The notes under the pieces: generated by a model
What the model saw: the letters and a program-made list of their open reading frames with translations, nothing else
What the model was told of the DNA's origin: nothing
Databases searched by the model: none
From: Spirochaetota bacterium
GTDB taxonomy: Bacteria; Spirochaetota; UBA4802; UBA5550
NCBI GenBank assembly: GCA_025457915.1
Contig: JALOTL010000002.1
Span: 184,758 to 248,757, forward strand
Direction: 5' to 3'
Length of the DNA stretch: 64,000 nt
Position numbers and translations under genes: made by a program
Shown: in pieces, positions 8,575-17,653 of the stretch
How the letters are laid out: the number at the start of each line of letters is the position of its first letter
Position numbering within the stretch: the first letter of the stretch is position 1

Positions 8575-9291
8575 ATGAAAAACTACAAGGATTTAATCAG
8601 TAGAAACAGGATACCCCGGCACGTTGCCATCATCATGGACGGCAACGGAAGATGGGCAAAAAAAAAATCCCTTCCCAGGGCAGAGGGTCACAAACGCGGG
8701 GCCGAGGTGATTGAGCCCCTGATGGATTCCGCTATCGAACTGGGAATCAAGGCCGTATCGCTGTACGCTTTTTCCACGGAAAACTGGTTGAGGCCCCAGA
8801 CCGAGATTTTCGCCCTCTGGAGGCTTCTCGAGTATTTTTTTAAAACCCGGCTGGAAAAAATTAAGGGCCGCGGAATAAAGATCAGGCATTCGGGTTCGCT
8901 CGACAAACTGCCCTCCGGAACCAGGGAAATAATAAAAAACGCCGTAGAGGAAACAAAAAACAACAAGAAGGCCGTCCTGAATTTCTGCCTCAATTACGGC
9001 GGAAGACAGGAGATAGTCCACGCCGTCAATTCATGGCTTGAAAAAAGAAAGCCGGGCGAACCGATAACTGCCTCGAAAATCGAAAAGAACCTCTACACCA
9101 GCGGTCTTCCCGGGGTAGACCTCCTTATCAGGACAAGCGGGGAAAGCAGGATCAGCAACTTTCTCATATGGCAGATCGCTTATACCGAGCTTGTATTTCT
9201 TGACGTGCTCTGGCCGGATTTCGGGCCGTCGCATCTTTACAGGTGCATATACGAATATCAAAACAGGGAAAGGAGATACGGCGGAATATGA
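8575..9291 (+). CDS. uppS: Undecaprenyl diphosphate synthase (cis-prenyltransferase)
   Basis: The 238-residue protein carries HVAIIMDGNGRWA with the catalytic Asp at residue 22. It also has LYAFSTENWLRP, RHSG and the C-terminal RTSGESRISNFL...ELVF block that binds isopentenyl diphosphate. It makes the C55 lipid carrier for peptidoglycan and O-antigen synthesis. Its stop overlaps the start of cdsA in ATGA, indicating translational coupling. Confidence 0.96.
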   Translation: MKNYKDLISRNRIPRHVAIIMDGNGRWAKKKSLPRAEGHKRGAEVIEPLMDSAIELGIKAVSLYAFSTENWLRPQTEIFALWRLLEYFFKTRLEKIKGRGIKIRHSGSLDKLPSGTREIIKNAVEETKNNKKAVLNFCLNYGGRQEIVHAVNSWLEKRKPGEPITASKIEKNLYTSGLPGVDLLIRTSGESRISNFLIWQIAYTELVFLDVLWPDFGPSHLYRCIYEYQNRERRYGGI

Positions 9292-10175
9292 ACGATGTAA
9301 AAAAAGCGACCATCCTGAGGATCCTGAGCGCGGCGATAGCACTCCCGGTATATGTTTTCACCATAGTGACGGATATGTTCAACTGCATACCAATACTTGT
9401 CTGCTCGCTGATAATATCGCTCCTGTGCCTGTATGAGTTCTACAGGATGTCGGACAGGGGGGATGAAGGACGGCCGTTCATCGCTGCGGGCATCACCGCG
9501 GGGTTCATTCTGAACCTGGTAATGTATTACTACGCATGCGGAAAATCGTTCGGATATTCATGCGGCCTGCCCGCATTCGACGCCAGGGCGGCCTTTGCAC
9601 TGATTGTTCTCGCGGTGGGCGCAATCCTTGCCGCACAGATTTTCATAAGGCCCATAAACGGAGGCATATACTCGGTAGCCGTTACCTTGTTCGGACTGGT
9701 TTTTATCGTTCTTTCCTTTTCGCACATAATCCTGATGAAATCGCTTACGAACGGCGCCTATTACATAATAGTTCTAAACGCCGCCGTAATGCTTTGCGAT
9801 TCCGGAGCTTACTTCGGCGGGGTCTTCTTCGGCAGGCACAAGGCCAACATCGCCGTATCCCCGAACAAAACCTGGGAGGGTTACATATCCGGCGCACTCT
9901 TCAGCGTTGTCGGGATGATAATCGCCAACCAGGTTTTCGATACCTTTTTCAACGCCAGGCTTTTTTCCGTCGTCGAAGCGGCCGTCCTCGGCTTTGCCAT
10001 ATGCGTGCTTACCGCGATCGGGGATCTTTCCGAATCCGCCGTAAAAAGGGACGCTGGCGTCAAGGATTCCGGGACCATAATCCCTGGCCACGGCGGCATG
10101 TGGGACGCGTTCGATGCCGTACTTTTCAATCTTCCTTTTTTCTATTACTACCTTGTCATCAAGGGCGTCGTCTGA
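9288..10175 (+). CDS. cdsA: Phosphatidate cytidylyltransferase
   Basis: The product has 295 residues from ATG 9288, which overlaps the uppS stop by four bases; a longer frame would run into uppS. Seven to eight membrane segments are visible. The C-terminal signature is complete: SPNKTWEGYISGALFS followed by AIGDLSESAVKRDAGVKDSGTIIPGHGGMWDAFD, containing the two metal-binding Asp residues of CDP-diglyceride synthetases. It makes CDP-diacylglycerol for phospholipid synthesis in the inner membrane. Confidence 0.95.
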   Translation: MNDVKKATILRILSAAIALPVYVFTIVTDMFNCIPILVCSLIISLLCLYEFYRMSDRGDEGRPFIAAGITAGFILNLVMYYYACGKSFGYSCGLPAFDARAAFALIVLAVGAILAAQIFIRPINGGIYSVAVTLFGLVFIVLSFSHIILMKSLTNGAYYIIVLNAAVMLCDSGAYFGGVFFGRHKANIAVSPNKTWEGYISGALFSVVGMIIANQVFDTFFNARLFSVVEAAVLGFAICVLTAIGDLSESAVKRDAGVKDSGTIIPGHGGMWDAFDAVLFNLPFFYYYLVIKGVV

Positions 10176-10187
10176 GGGGAGATAGAG

Positions 10188-11357
10188 TTGAAGACCGTAA
10201 CAATTCTGGGATCAACAGGGTCCATCGGCGCGTCGACCCTCAGGGTTATAAAATCCCTCGGGAATGAATTCAGGATCCAGGGCCTTTCCTGCAGGAACAA
10301 CATTTCCCTGCTTTCCAGGCAGATCGAGGAATTCAGGCCCCTGGCCGTCGCCATTGAGTCTCCCGAAGCCGCAGTCCGCGGGGAATACGGCGAACTGAAA
10401 AAAAGATTTTCAGGCGTGGAATTTCTGGAAGGCGCGGAAGGCGTTCTCGATCTCGCGTCCAGGAAGGTTGACACGACGGTCTCCGCCATCGTGGGCGCCG
10501 CGGGATTGAGGCCCACCATCGCGGCCATAGGGTCTTCAAAAAGGATAGCACTGGCGAACAAGGAGACCCTCGTTATGGCGGGCTCCATCTTCATGGACAG
10601 GGTGAAGGATTCCGGCGTGGAGCTGATCCCGGTAGACAGCGAGCACAGCGCTGTATTTTCCCTGCTGAAGAACATACCCGTGTCCGACATTGAAAGGATA
10701 ATACTCACGGCGTCGGGGGGCAGCGTGCGGGACGTGCCGGTCCACGACCTGGACGTCGTCACGCCCGACATGGCACTCGCGCATCCGAACTGGGACATGG
10801 GCAGCAAGATCACCATCGATTCGGCCACCCTCATGAACAAGGGCCTCGAGGTCATGGAAGCGCACCATCTGTTCGGCTTCGGCTATGAAAGGATAGACAT
10901 CATCATGCATCCCCAGAGCGTTATTCATTCAATGGTGGAAACTATCGACGGTTCGCTGTACGCCCATATGGGCATAACCGACATGGCCATGCCGATTCTT
11001 TATTCGCTCAAGTATCCCGAAAGGGGGAGAAACGATTTCGGGAGGCTCAGGCTGGAAGACGTCGGGATAATAAATTTCCAGAAGTGCAACAGGGAAAGGT
11101 ACCCGGCCCTCGAGCTGTGCTACGAGGCAGGCAGGAAGGGCGGCACCATGCCGGCAGTGCTCAACGCGTCCAACGAGGTGGCGGTAAACGCCTTCCTCCA
11201 GGAAAAAATATTGTTTACAGACATAGTTAAAATTGTTGAAAAGGCGATGGCATCCCACACGTCAAAAGAAGCGCCGGGGCTGGATGAAATACTGGCCGCG
11301 GATTCGGAGGCGAGGGATCTGTCCAAAAGAATGATAGATGGAGAAATCAAATGGTGA
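10188..11357 (+). CDS. dxr: 1-deoxy-D-xylulose-5-phosphate reductoisomerase
   Basis: The 389-residue protein opens with KTVTILGSTGSIGAST (NADPH-binding Rossmann loop). It has ALANKETLVMAG, PVDSEHSAVF with metal ligands, and the flexible-loop region LAHPNWDMGSKITIDSATLMNKGLE. It catalyses the committed step of the MEP isoprenoid pathway, upstream of the UppS substrate made three genes earlier. The start is TTG 10188 behind GAGGGGAG. Seven bases overlap with rseP. Confidence 0.96.
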   Translation: MKTVTILGSTGSIGASTLRVIKSLGNEFRIQGLSCRNNISLLSRQIEEFRPLAVAIESPEAAVRGEYGELKKRFSGVEFLEGAEGVLDLASRKVDTTVSAIVGAAGLRPTIAAIGSSKRIALANKETLVMAGSIFMDRVKDSGVELIPVDSEHSAVFSLLKNIPVSDIERIILTASGGSVRDVPVHDLDVVTPDMALAHPNWDMGSKITIDSATLMNKGLEVMEAHHLFGFGYERIDIIMHPQSVIHSMVETIDGSLYAHMGITDMAMPILYSLKYPERGRNDFGRLRLEDVGIINFQKCNRERYPALELCYEAGRKGGTMPAVLNASNEVAVNAFLQEKILFTDIVKIVEKAMASHTSKEAPGLDEILAADSEARDLSKRMIDGEIKW

Positions 11358-12910
11358 CTTTTACTTACATAATTTCGGCAATCGTCCTTCTGGGGCTCTG
11401 CATATTCGTCCATGAGCTGGGCCACCTGCTTGGCGGGAGAATGGTTGGAATAAAGGCTAAAATATTTTCCCTGGGATACGGGAAGGGCTTCATAAAGAAG
11501 AAAATCGGGGACACCACCTACCAGATAACGCTGATACCGTTCGGGGGCTACTGCCAGTTTTACGGCGAGGACCCCGCCGAGGAAAGGATCGGAAAGGAAT
11601 ACGAATTCCTGACCGCGCATCCGATGAAGAGGGTCCTGACGGTCGCCATGGGTCCGATCTTCAACCTGATCTTCGGGATAATCCTTTTTTTCGTGATGAA
11701 CCTCGTCGGTTACACCAAGGAGACGAACAGGGTCATGATTCCCGAGGAATTAACATCCGGCAAAAACATCTCACCGGCATATTCGGCGGGAATAAGGAAC
11801 GGCGACAGGATCACGGAAATCAACGGGAAGACCGTGACGGGATTTGCCGACATCCAGTCCGGCGTTATATTCTCCAACGGAAAACCGGTAAAGATAACCG
11901 CCAGGAGGGGCGCGGAGGATGTCGCATTCTCAGTAGCGCCAAAAGTATACGAGGAGGGCGGGAGATATACCATAGGAGTTGTCCCTTACGGCGAGAGGGT
12001 TCTCATCGCGGGCCTTTTGCAGAACGACGTGGCCGAAAAGGCCGGGCTCAGGGAGATGGATGAAATTAAATCCATCGACGGCGTGCCGATAAAAACCCCT
12101 GCCGCCTTCACGGATTATATCAAGGCGAGGTCCGGGAAGAAGGTCGTGCTTAACATTGTCCGTACCGGCAGGGGTATGGACCTTGCCGTGACGCCGAGGG
12201 CGAACGAGATGGTGGTTTTTTTCGAGGCCGATTCCGCCGGCGGACCAGAAAGGGAAATGACCTTCGACAGAAAAATCATCGAGAAAAACATAAGCAAGAG
12301 AAACATCAAGCTGAACGGCAGGCTCGTGGCAAACTATGACGATTTCCTTTCAACACTGAAAAGGGAGAAGGGGAAAAAGATTACCATTGAAAATAAAAAT
12401 GACGTCATAAGCGGCAGGGCGGAGATCCAGACCAGGGGATTCGTGGGAGTATATCCCGCGATCGCGCCTGAAATGGTAGAGGTCAGATACTCCCTCGGAG
12501 ACGGCATGGCAAGGGCGATAACGGAGCCGTATGATTTTATTGTCATGAACCTGAAGGGGATGGGCATGCTTTTTTCCGGCAGGATGAACGTAAGGGAGAA
12601 CCTGTCAGGCCCGATAAGGATCGCGAAGATCGCCGGGGACGTCGCCTATTACCAGGGCATTTCGGCGTTCGTGATATTGATGGCTAAAATATCGATCATT
12701 CTCATGGTGATGAACCTGCTTCCCATACCCGTCGTTGACGGCAGCATGATCCTCTTCTTCCTTCTCGAGGCCGCCAGGGGCAAGCCCCTGAACCAGAAGG
12801 TGATGGAAAGGATTCAGACGGTCGGTATAGTGCTTCTCATCATGCTCGGGGTGTTCGTGGTGATAAACGACATTTCAATGCTTCCGATCATACAGAGGAT
12901 CATCAACTGA
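11351..12910 (+). CDS. rseP: Site-2 intramembrane metalloprotease, RseP family
   Basis: The product has 519 residues, longer than the ~450 of E. coli RseP. The zinc motif HELGH is at residues 21-25 in the first membrane helix. The matching C-terminal motif NLLPIPVVDGSM lies in the membrane segment near residue 455. Between them is a long periplasmic region with two PDZ-like stretches (around YSAGIRNGDRITEINGKTV and EKAGLREMDEIKSIDGVPI) and extra sequence up to residue 380. Family members cut anti-sigma factors or leftover signal peptides inside the membrane. The ATG overlaps the end of dxr. Confidence 0.93.
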   Translation: MVTFTYIISAIVLLGLCIFVHELGHLLGGRMVGIKAKIFSLGYGKGFIKKKIGDTTYQITLIPFGGYCQFYGEDPAEERIGKEYEFLTAHPMKRVLTVAMGPIFNLIFGIILFFVMNLVGYTKETNRVMIPEELTSGKNISPAYSAGIRNGDRITEINGKTVTGFADIQSGVIFSNGKPVKITARRGAEDVAFSVAPKVYEEGGRYTIGVVPYGERVLIAGLLQNDVAEKAGLREMDEIKSIDGVPIKTPAAFTDYIKARSGKKVVLNIVRTGRGMDLAVTPRANEMVVFFEADSAGGPEREMTFDRKIIEKNISKRNIKLNGRLVANYDDFLSTLKREKGKKITIENKNDVISGRAEIQTRGFVGVYPAIAPEMVEVRYSLGDGMARAITEPYDFIVMNLKGMGMLFSGRMNVRENLSGPIRIAKIAGDVAYYQGISAFVILMAKISIILMVMNLLPIPVVDGSMILFFLLEAARGKPLNQKVMERIQTVGIVLLIMLGVFVVINDISMLPIIQRIIN

Positions 12911-13004
12911 TTTCATCTATCATCCCGTTCCCGCGGAGACCCTGTTCCGGTTTAAACCCGGGCGTTAACGCGCCCGTTCCGCATAAATACGGCTGGCTCA
13001 CGGC

Positions 13005-13142
13005 GGAGAAAAGTTTCTGCGGCAGATGAACATCAGCATGGCCGGGATCAACGACGGCTTGAGGGAGACGGCCGCTAATACCGAGAACCTTGCCGGACTG
13101 GCGGAGATGCTGAACGGGGAGGTTTCATTTTTCAAAACCTGA
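13005..13142 (+). pseudogene. Methyl-accepting chemotaxis protein, C-terminal remnant
   Basis: In the ~300-base gap after rseP one frame reads GEKFLRQMNISMAGINDG and goes on to NTENLAGLAEMLNGEVSFFKT before a TGA at 13140-13142. The repeated small-residue heptads and the final L...V..F pattern are those of the extreme C-terminus of a chemoreceptor cytoplasmic helix. No receptor coding sequence lies upstream, so this is a short leftover of a deleted or recombined gene. The rest of 12911-13213 shows a 6-bp stem at 12959-12976 without a U-run, and nothing else. Confidence 0.55.
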
Positions 13143-13213
13143 TCGCGTACATTTATCCATCGGCCTTCACAGGATAGTATCCTTTCGGTTCAGGAAATGA
13201 AAAAGATCATTCC

Positions 13214-14797
13214 ATGGAAAAATTCCGCAGAATAAAATTCAGGGCGGGGATCGCGCTGATCGCCCTGTCCCTTTCCGCGGCGGCTTTACTGTCCGCGGCA
13301 TTCATGATAGAGACACACATGCGCGGCCTCGCGGTTTCATTTCTTGAAGAAAAACTGGGCTGCAGATTCAACTACGACAGCTTCGTTTTCAGAATTTATC
13401 CCGTCCCCTGCATGGAAATCCATAATCTGAATACGCCCGGGTGCGGTAGGATATGCCTTTCCGCCGAAAGGATAGATGCGTTCCTGTCCCTGCAGGACCT
13501 GTTCCTCGGAAGGATCAGAGTCGACAGGATGCACATGCTTTCCCCGGATCTCCGCATAAAGTTGAAAAAAGGCGGAAAGTTTTCCGGTCCTCTAAGGATA
13601 CCCGACATCCTGGCGGAAAATGGCAGGTGCGCTCTCGTTTCGGCTTCCGGCGAGGCGGTATTTGCCGGGGATTTCGCCTTTTCACTGGACCTGGATTCAA
13701 AGGGCCTTCCTGCCGGGGGGCGGATCAGCTGCAACGACGTTGATGTAAAATTCGGAGGCGCGCATTTTAAAATCACCGCATCCGCGACGGCGTCAGGCGG
13801 GAGGGTGTTAATAGATCGTATGATCGTCAGGAAGGACGGCCTTGCGGCGGCTTTTACCGGCACCGCTGAAATCGGAAATCAGCCGGTATTTGCCGGGAAC
13901 CTGGCGCTGAAAGGACTCAGGCTTGATACGGCAGGAGGCGGGCCCGGTTTCGGGGTCCTGAAAAAATTCAATGCGGATCTTAATGTCGTCTGCGAGGACG
14001 CGACGGTGATCGGCGTGCCTTTTAAAAAGGGATCGGCAAGAATTTCTATTTCTTCCGGCGCCCTCTCCGTCAGGGAAATGGAATTATCCGGAACGCACGG
14101 CTTTATCCGCGGCAGCGTCTCCCGCGAACGCGATGGACGATGGTTTTACGATTCGGTATTTTCAGTGAGCGGGATCGAGTCCGGAAGGATTACTTTTTTA
14201 AAGGACGCTGAGACCGAGCATTTCGACGGCATTATTTCCGCGGACGGGAGGATCAGCAATCCGCGCGGAACCCCCGAAGGCGGAATTGATTTTTTAATAA
14301 AAAACGGACGTTATTACGGCGTTGATACGGTGGCGAAGGTCTTCGCCCTCCTTGACCTGTACAAAATAATGGGCAGCAAAAAATCGGATTTCATTGAAAA
14401 GGGCGTGCCGTTCGACACGGTCAGCGGGTCGGTTAAAATAGCCGGCGGATTATTCGACTTCAAGGATTTCAGCCTTGAAGGAAATATATTGCGGGTGATC
14501 GGGACCGGAAGGTATGATAACAAGAGGGATTATCTGGACGCGGTTATCGGCATCAAAACGTTTGACGGGGTTGAGAAGATCATAAAGATGATATCGGTGA
14601 TCAACTGGATCATGGTCGGCAATGATCAGAAGTTCATCGTCATCAACCTCCGGCTTTTCGGAAAGCCGGGAAATCTGATGGTCGCCCCGTTGCCGCTGTC
14701 CACGGTGTCCGGACCGCTCAAGAGGATGATAAACCGGATTGTCGGCCTGCCGTTGAAGATAATCGAAAAACCAGCCGAGCTCCGGGTAAATGAATAA
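13214..14797 (+). CDS. AsmA-like outer-membrane biogenesis family protein
   Basis: The protein has 527 residues with one N-terminal membrane anchor (residues 10-32), followed by a long beta-rich periplasmic region. It reads like AsmA/DUF3971-type proteins: an early L...L....G....YDSF.F stretch, repeated ISISSGALSVREMELSG and INGGLFDFKDFSLEGN-type strands, and a C-terminal block about non-catalytic barrel assembly. AsmA-like proteins are thought to carry phospholipids between membranes. It stands between a chemoreceptor remnant and a convergent phosphatase gene, and is probably transcribed alone. Confidence 0.7.
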   Translation: MEKFRRIKFRAGIALIALSLSAAALLSAAFMIETHMRGLAVSFLEEKLGCRFNYDSFVFRIYPVPCMEIHNLNTPGCGRICLSAERIDAFLSLQDLFLGRIRVDRMHMLSPDLRIKLKKGGKFSGPLRIPDILAENGRCALVSASGEAVFAGDFAFSLDLDSKGLPAGGRISCNDVDVKFGGAHFKITASATASGGRVLIDRMIVRKDGLAAAFTGTAEIGNQPVFAGNLALKGLRLDTAGGGPGFGVLKKFNADLNVVCEDATVIGVPFKKGSARISISSGALSVREMELSGTHGFIRGSVSRERDGRWFYDSVFSVSGIESGRITFLKDAETEHFDGIISADGRISNPRGTPEGGIDFLIKNGRYYGVDTVAKVFALLDLYKIMGSKKSDFIEKGVPFDTVSGSVKIAGGLFDFKDFSLEGNILRVIGTGRYDNKRDYLDAVIGIKTFDGVEKIIKMISVINWIMVGNDQKFIVINLRLFGKPGNLMVAPLPLSTVSGPLKRMINRIVGLPLKIIEKPAELRVNE

Positions 14798-14841
14798 AGG
14801 GGCCTCCAGTGATCAAATCAGGATGTAGCCCTTGCCGGGGT

Positions 14842-16077
14842 TCAGAATTCAAGCAGCAGCATGGTGATGTCGTCTTCGAAGGGGAGTCCGTCTGAAAACG
14901 ACTTCAGGTCGGAGTGCATGGACCCGAGAATTTTCTGTTCATCCGACAGGATGAGCTCGTGAAATTTATTCTTTATCCTGTTTTCGGCGTACATTTCGTT
15001 TTGCCTGTTTTTCTGTTCGATTATCCCGTCAGTGAAGAAAAGGATCTTGTCCCCCTCGTCCAGTTCAAATTCCGCTTCCCCGAACTGCGCGTTCTGGATC
15101 AGTCCCAGCCCGGTGCCGACAGAATCGATCTTCATGAAGTCGTTGATCTTTTTTTTGTAGAAATGGGGATGGGGGTGTCCAGCCTTGGCCATGGTGATCT
15201 TCCTGTTTTTCCAGTCTATGTACGAGTAATAGCACGTCGCGTAGAGCTGCGGCATCACGCTCAGGAAGTGCGAGTTCAGGAATTTCATGATCTCTTTCGG
15301 TTTCCTGCCAAGGTCTCGGACGGCTATCGAAAACGCGCTTTTTATCACGCCGGTCGCGAGCGCCGCGGTTATGCCGTGTCCCATGATGTCGGCTATTATT
15401 ATTCCGTACGAGCTGTCGTCCAGCTGGATGATGTTTAGGAAGTCCCCGCCGATTTCGATGCACGGCTCGTATATGTAAGAATGCCTTATGCTGCCGAGCA
15501 TGTTTTTTTCGCTGTCTAGGAAATCAGTATTTATGAAATAATTCTGGAGTTTCTTCGCGAGGGTAAGGTCCTTGTTGATCTCATCAAGGATGGTGTTTTT
15601 TTCCTTCAGTATGTGCTGTGAAAAGGTGAAATTCGCCAGGGAGTTTCTGAACCTTGAAATCGTTTCCTTCAAAAAATTTTTATATATTGAATTCGCGATG
15701 ATGGTGTTTTTTTCAAGGAGTTCGTCGAAATCCTTCTTGTTGAGGCGGAAAAATTCTGTCGGCTCGGCCGCGGTCACGTTTGCCGATCTCGGCAGGTTGT
15801 CTATCAGCGACATCTCGCCGAAGAAGGTGCCGGAGTACAGGTTTTGAATGGAAACCAGGTCGCCGTCTTTGCCGGACCTTGTAACGGAAACTGTGCCGTT
15901 TATTATTATGTACATTGAATCCCCGACGGCGCCCTCTTTTATAATGAGTTCGCCCGGCGAGGAGCTCCTTTTTTCGAGGAGGGGGATTATCTTTCTGTAA
16001 TCATCATCCATCAGCCCCTGAAGGATCGGGATGTTTTTCAGAATGCTTATAATGTCGTTTTCGTAATTGTCCGGCAT
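14842..16077 (-). CDS. Cyclic nucleotide-binding domain / SpoIIE phosphatase fusion
   Basis: The product has 411 residues. Residues 15-130 form a cNMP-binding domain with GELIIKEGAVGDSMYIIINGTV and GTFFGEMSLIDNLPRSANVTA, including the Glu and Arg of the phosphate-binding cassette. A coiled linker (residues 135-190) leads to a PP2C/SpoIIE domain with IGGDFLNI, ADIMGHGITAALATG, FFTDGIIEQ and DDITMLLLEF. There are no membrane segments, so it is probably cytosolic and controlled by cAMP or cGMP. It converges with the AsmA-like gene. Confidence 0.88.
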   Translation of the reverse strand: MPDNYENDIISILKNIPILQGLMDDDYRKIIPLLEKRSSSPGELIIKEGAVGDSMYIIINGTVSVTRSGKDGDLVSIQNLYSGTFFGEMSLIDNLPRSANVTAAEPTEFFRLNKKDFDELLEKNTIIANSIYKNFLKETISRFRNSLANFTFSQHILKEKNTILDEINKDLTLAKKLQNYFINTDFLDSEKNMLGSIRHSYIYEPCIEIGGDFLNIIQLDDSSYGIIIADIMGHGITAALATGVIKSAFSIAVRDLGRKPKEIMKFLNSHFLSVMPQLYATCYYSYIDWKNRKITMAKAGHPHPHFYKKKINDFMKIDSVGTGLGLIQNAQFGEAEFELDEGDKILFFTDGIIEQKNRQNEMYAENRIKNKFHELILSDEQKILGSMHSDLKSFSDGLPFEDDITMLLLEF

Positions 16078-16257
16078 GTATTAAGGCCATCTGTTTTTTT
16101 TCGATATTATTAATAAATCTATTTCTTGAAATAATTCAAGTAAATAAATATCGGTCCGAACATTTTATTTTCGTTTTGACCTCCGTCCTACGCGGCATTC
16201 GTATTTTTTTCAACATGCAGGCAAAGCGGCTGCTGGTTCCCAATGGGCTTAAATGCT

Positions 16258-17592
16258 CTAAAGCAGGTCGGAGGCAAGCTCGGCGAGATGGGACCTCTCC
16301 CCCTTTTCCAGGGTGACGTGGGCGTATATGTTCTGGCCCTTCATTTTATCTATCAGGTAGGTAAGGCCGTTGCTCCTGGAGTCGAGGTAAGGGGTGTCTA
16401 TCTGGTAAGGGTCCCCGGTGAACACGATCTTGGTCCCTTCTCCGGCCCTGGTTATGATGGTCTTGACCTCGTGGGGCGTCAGGTTCTGGGCTTCGTCTAC
16501 GATGAAATAAACGCGTGAAAGGCTCCTTCCGCGTATATACGCGAGGGGCATAATCGTGAGCTTTCCGTTGGAGACCATTTCGTTGATTTTATTGAACTCC
16601 TGGGATTCCTCGTTGAACTGGTTCTGTATGACCGATATGTTGTCGAAGAGCGGCTGCATGTAGGGATCCAGCTTGCTTTTAATGTCGCCGGGCAGATACC
16701 CTATGTCCCTGTTGGACAGCGGAATGATGGGCCTGGCGAGAAGTATCTGCTTGTATTCCTTTCTCTGCTCAATAGCGGCCGCAACAGCGAGGAGTGTTTT
16801 TCCGGTCCCCGCCTTTCCGGAAAGGCTCACGAGACTGATGTCCCTGTTCAGCAGGGCGTTGATCGAAAAGGTCTGCTCGGCGTTTCTCGGAAGAACCCCG
16901 AAGGCCCTTTTTTTTTCGACCAGCCGTATGGTGTTGTCGTTTTTAACGAAGGTCGTCAGTATGCTCTTGCTGTCGTTTCTCATCACGAAGTATTCGTTAG
17001 GAAAGGGGCGGAGATCGAGCCCGGTTTCTTCCAGGTCCACCGCCGAGTCCCTGAAAAGGCGGTCGATCAGTTCATGCCGCACTCCCTCAATCAGGTTTTT
17101 TCCGGAATAAAGCTCGTCGATGTTTTTTATCTTCCCGGTTTCATAATCCTCGGCCTTGATTCCGATGCTGTTGGCCTTCATCCTGAGGTTTATGTCCTTC
17201 GAAACGAGCACCACCCTTTTCGGGTGAGCGTTCGAAAGATTATACGCCACCGAGAGAATCCTGTGGTCCGGGTTGTCCTCCCAGAAGATTTCCCTCAGGT
17301 AATCGTCTTTTTTTATGCTGGCATCGACGACGATGGTGCCTCCCGAAGAAAGCCTCACCCCTTCGTTCAGCAGCCTGCCCCCGAGCAGCGAGTCGAGCTC
17401 CCTGGAGAACTCCCTCGCGTTGTAATTGATTATCTCGTGCCCTTTTTTGAAGCGGTCGATTTCTTCGAGCAGTGTGATGGGTATTACGACATTGTGTTCG
17501 TCGAAGTGGTATATGCAGGTGTAATCGTGAAGCGCCACGTTTGTGTCAAGGACGAAGATCTTGTTTTTGTTGGAATCAAGCATGGATGTCAT
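16258..17592 (-). CDS. PIN-domain PhoH family ATPase
   Basis: From ATG 17592 the protein has 444 residues. The site AAGGAA is five bases upstream. An in-frame ATG at 17646 would add 18 residues but lacks a good site. The N-terminus is a PIN nuclease-like domain (KIFVLDTNVALHD, with its acidic residues) and the C-terminal half is the PhoH ATPase with Walker A GKAGTGKT, RPIIPLSNRDIGYLPG, and Walker B YFIVDEAQNLTPHE. Two-domain PhoH proteins are likely RNA helicase/nucleases (PhoH2 or YlaK type). It follows the unrecognised gene 17654-18508 by about 60 bases on the same strand. Confidence 0.88.
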   Translation of the reverse strand: MTSMLDSNKNKIFVLDTNVALHDYTCIYHFDEHNVVIPITLLEEIDRFKKGHEIINYNAREFSRELDSLLGGRLLNEGVRLSSGGTIVVDASIKKDDYLREIFWEDNPDHRILSVAYNLSNAHPKRVVLVSKDINLRMKANSIGIKAEDYETGKIKNIDELYSGKNLIEGVRHELIDRLFRDSAVDLEETGLDLRPFPNEYFVMRNDSKSILTTFVKNDNTIRLVEKKRAFGVLPRNAEQTFSINALLNRDISLVSLSGKAGTGKTLLAVAAAIEQRKEYKQILLARPIIPLSNRDIGYLPGDIKSKLDPYMQPLFDNISVIQNQFNEESQEFNKINEMVSNGKLTIMPLAYIRGRSLSRVYFIVDEAQNLTPHEVKTIITRAGEGTKIVFTGDPYQIDTPYLDSRSNGLTYLIDKMKGQNIYAHVTLEKGERSHLAELASDLL

Positions 17593-17653
17593 TCTCGATT
17601 CCTTACTTGTCCTGAATGAATTCTGGCGGGATGGATTTTTCGTCATGCCTGGA

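Noticed and set aside
12959..12976. 6-bp stem after rseP as a terminator
   Set aside because: No U-run follows and the stem is short, so it is only noted inside the remnant entry.
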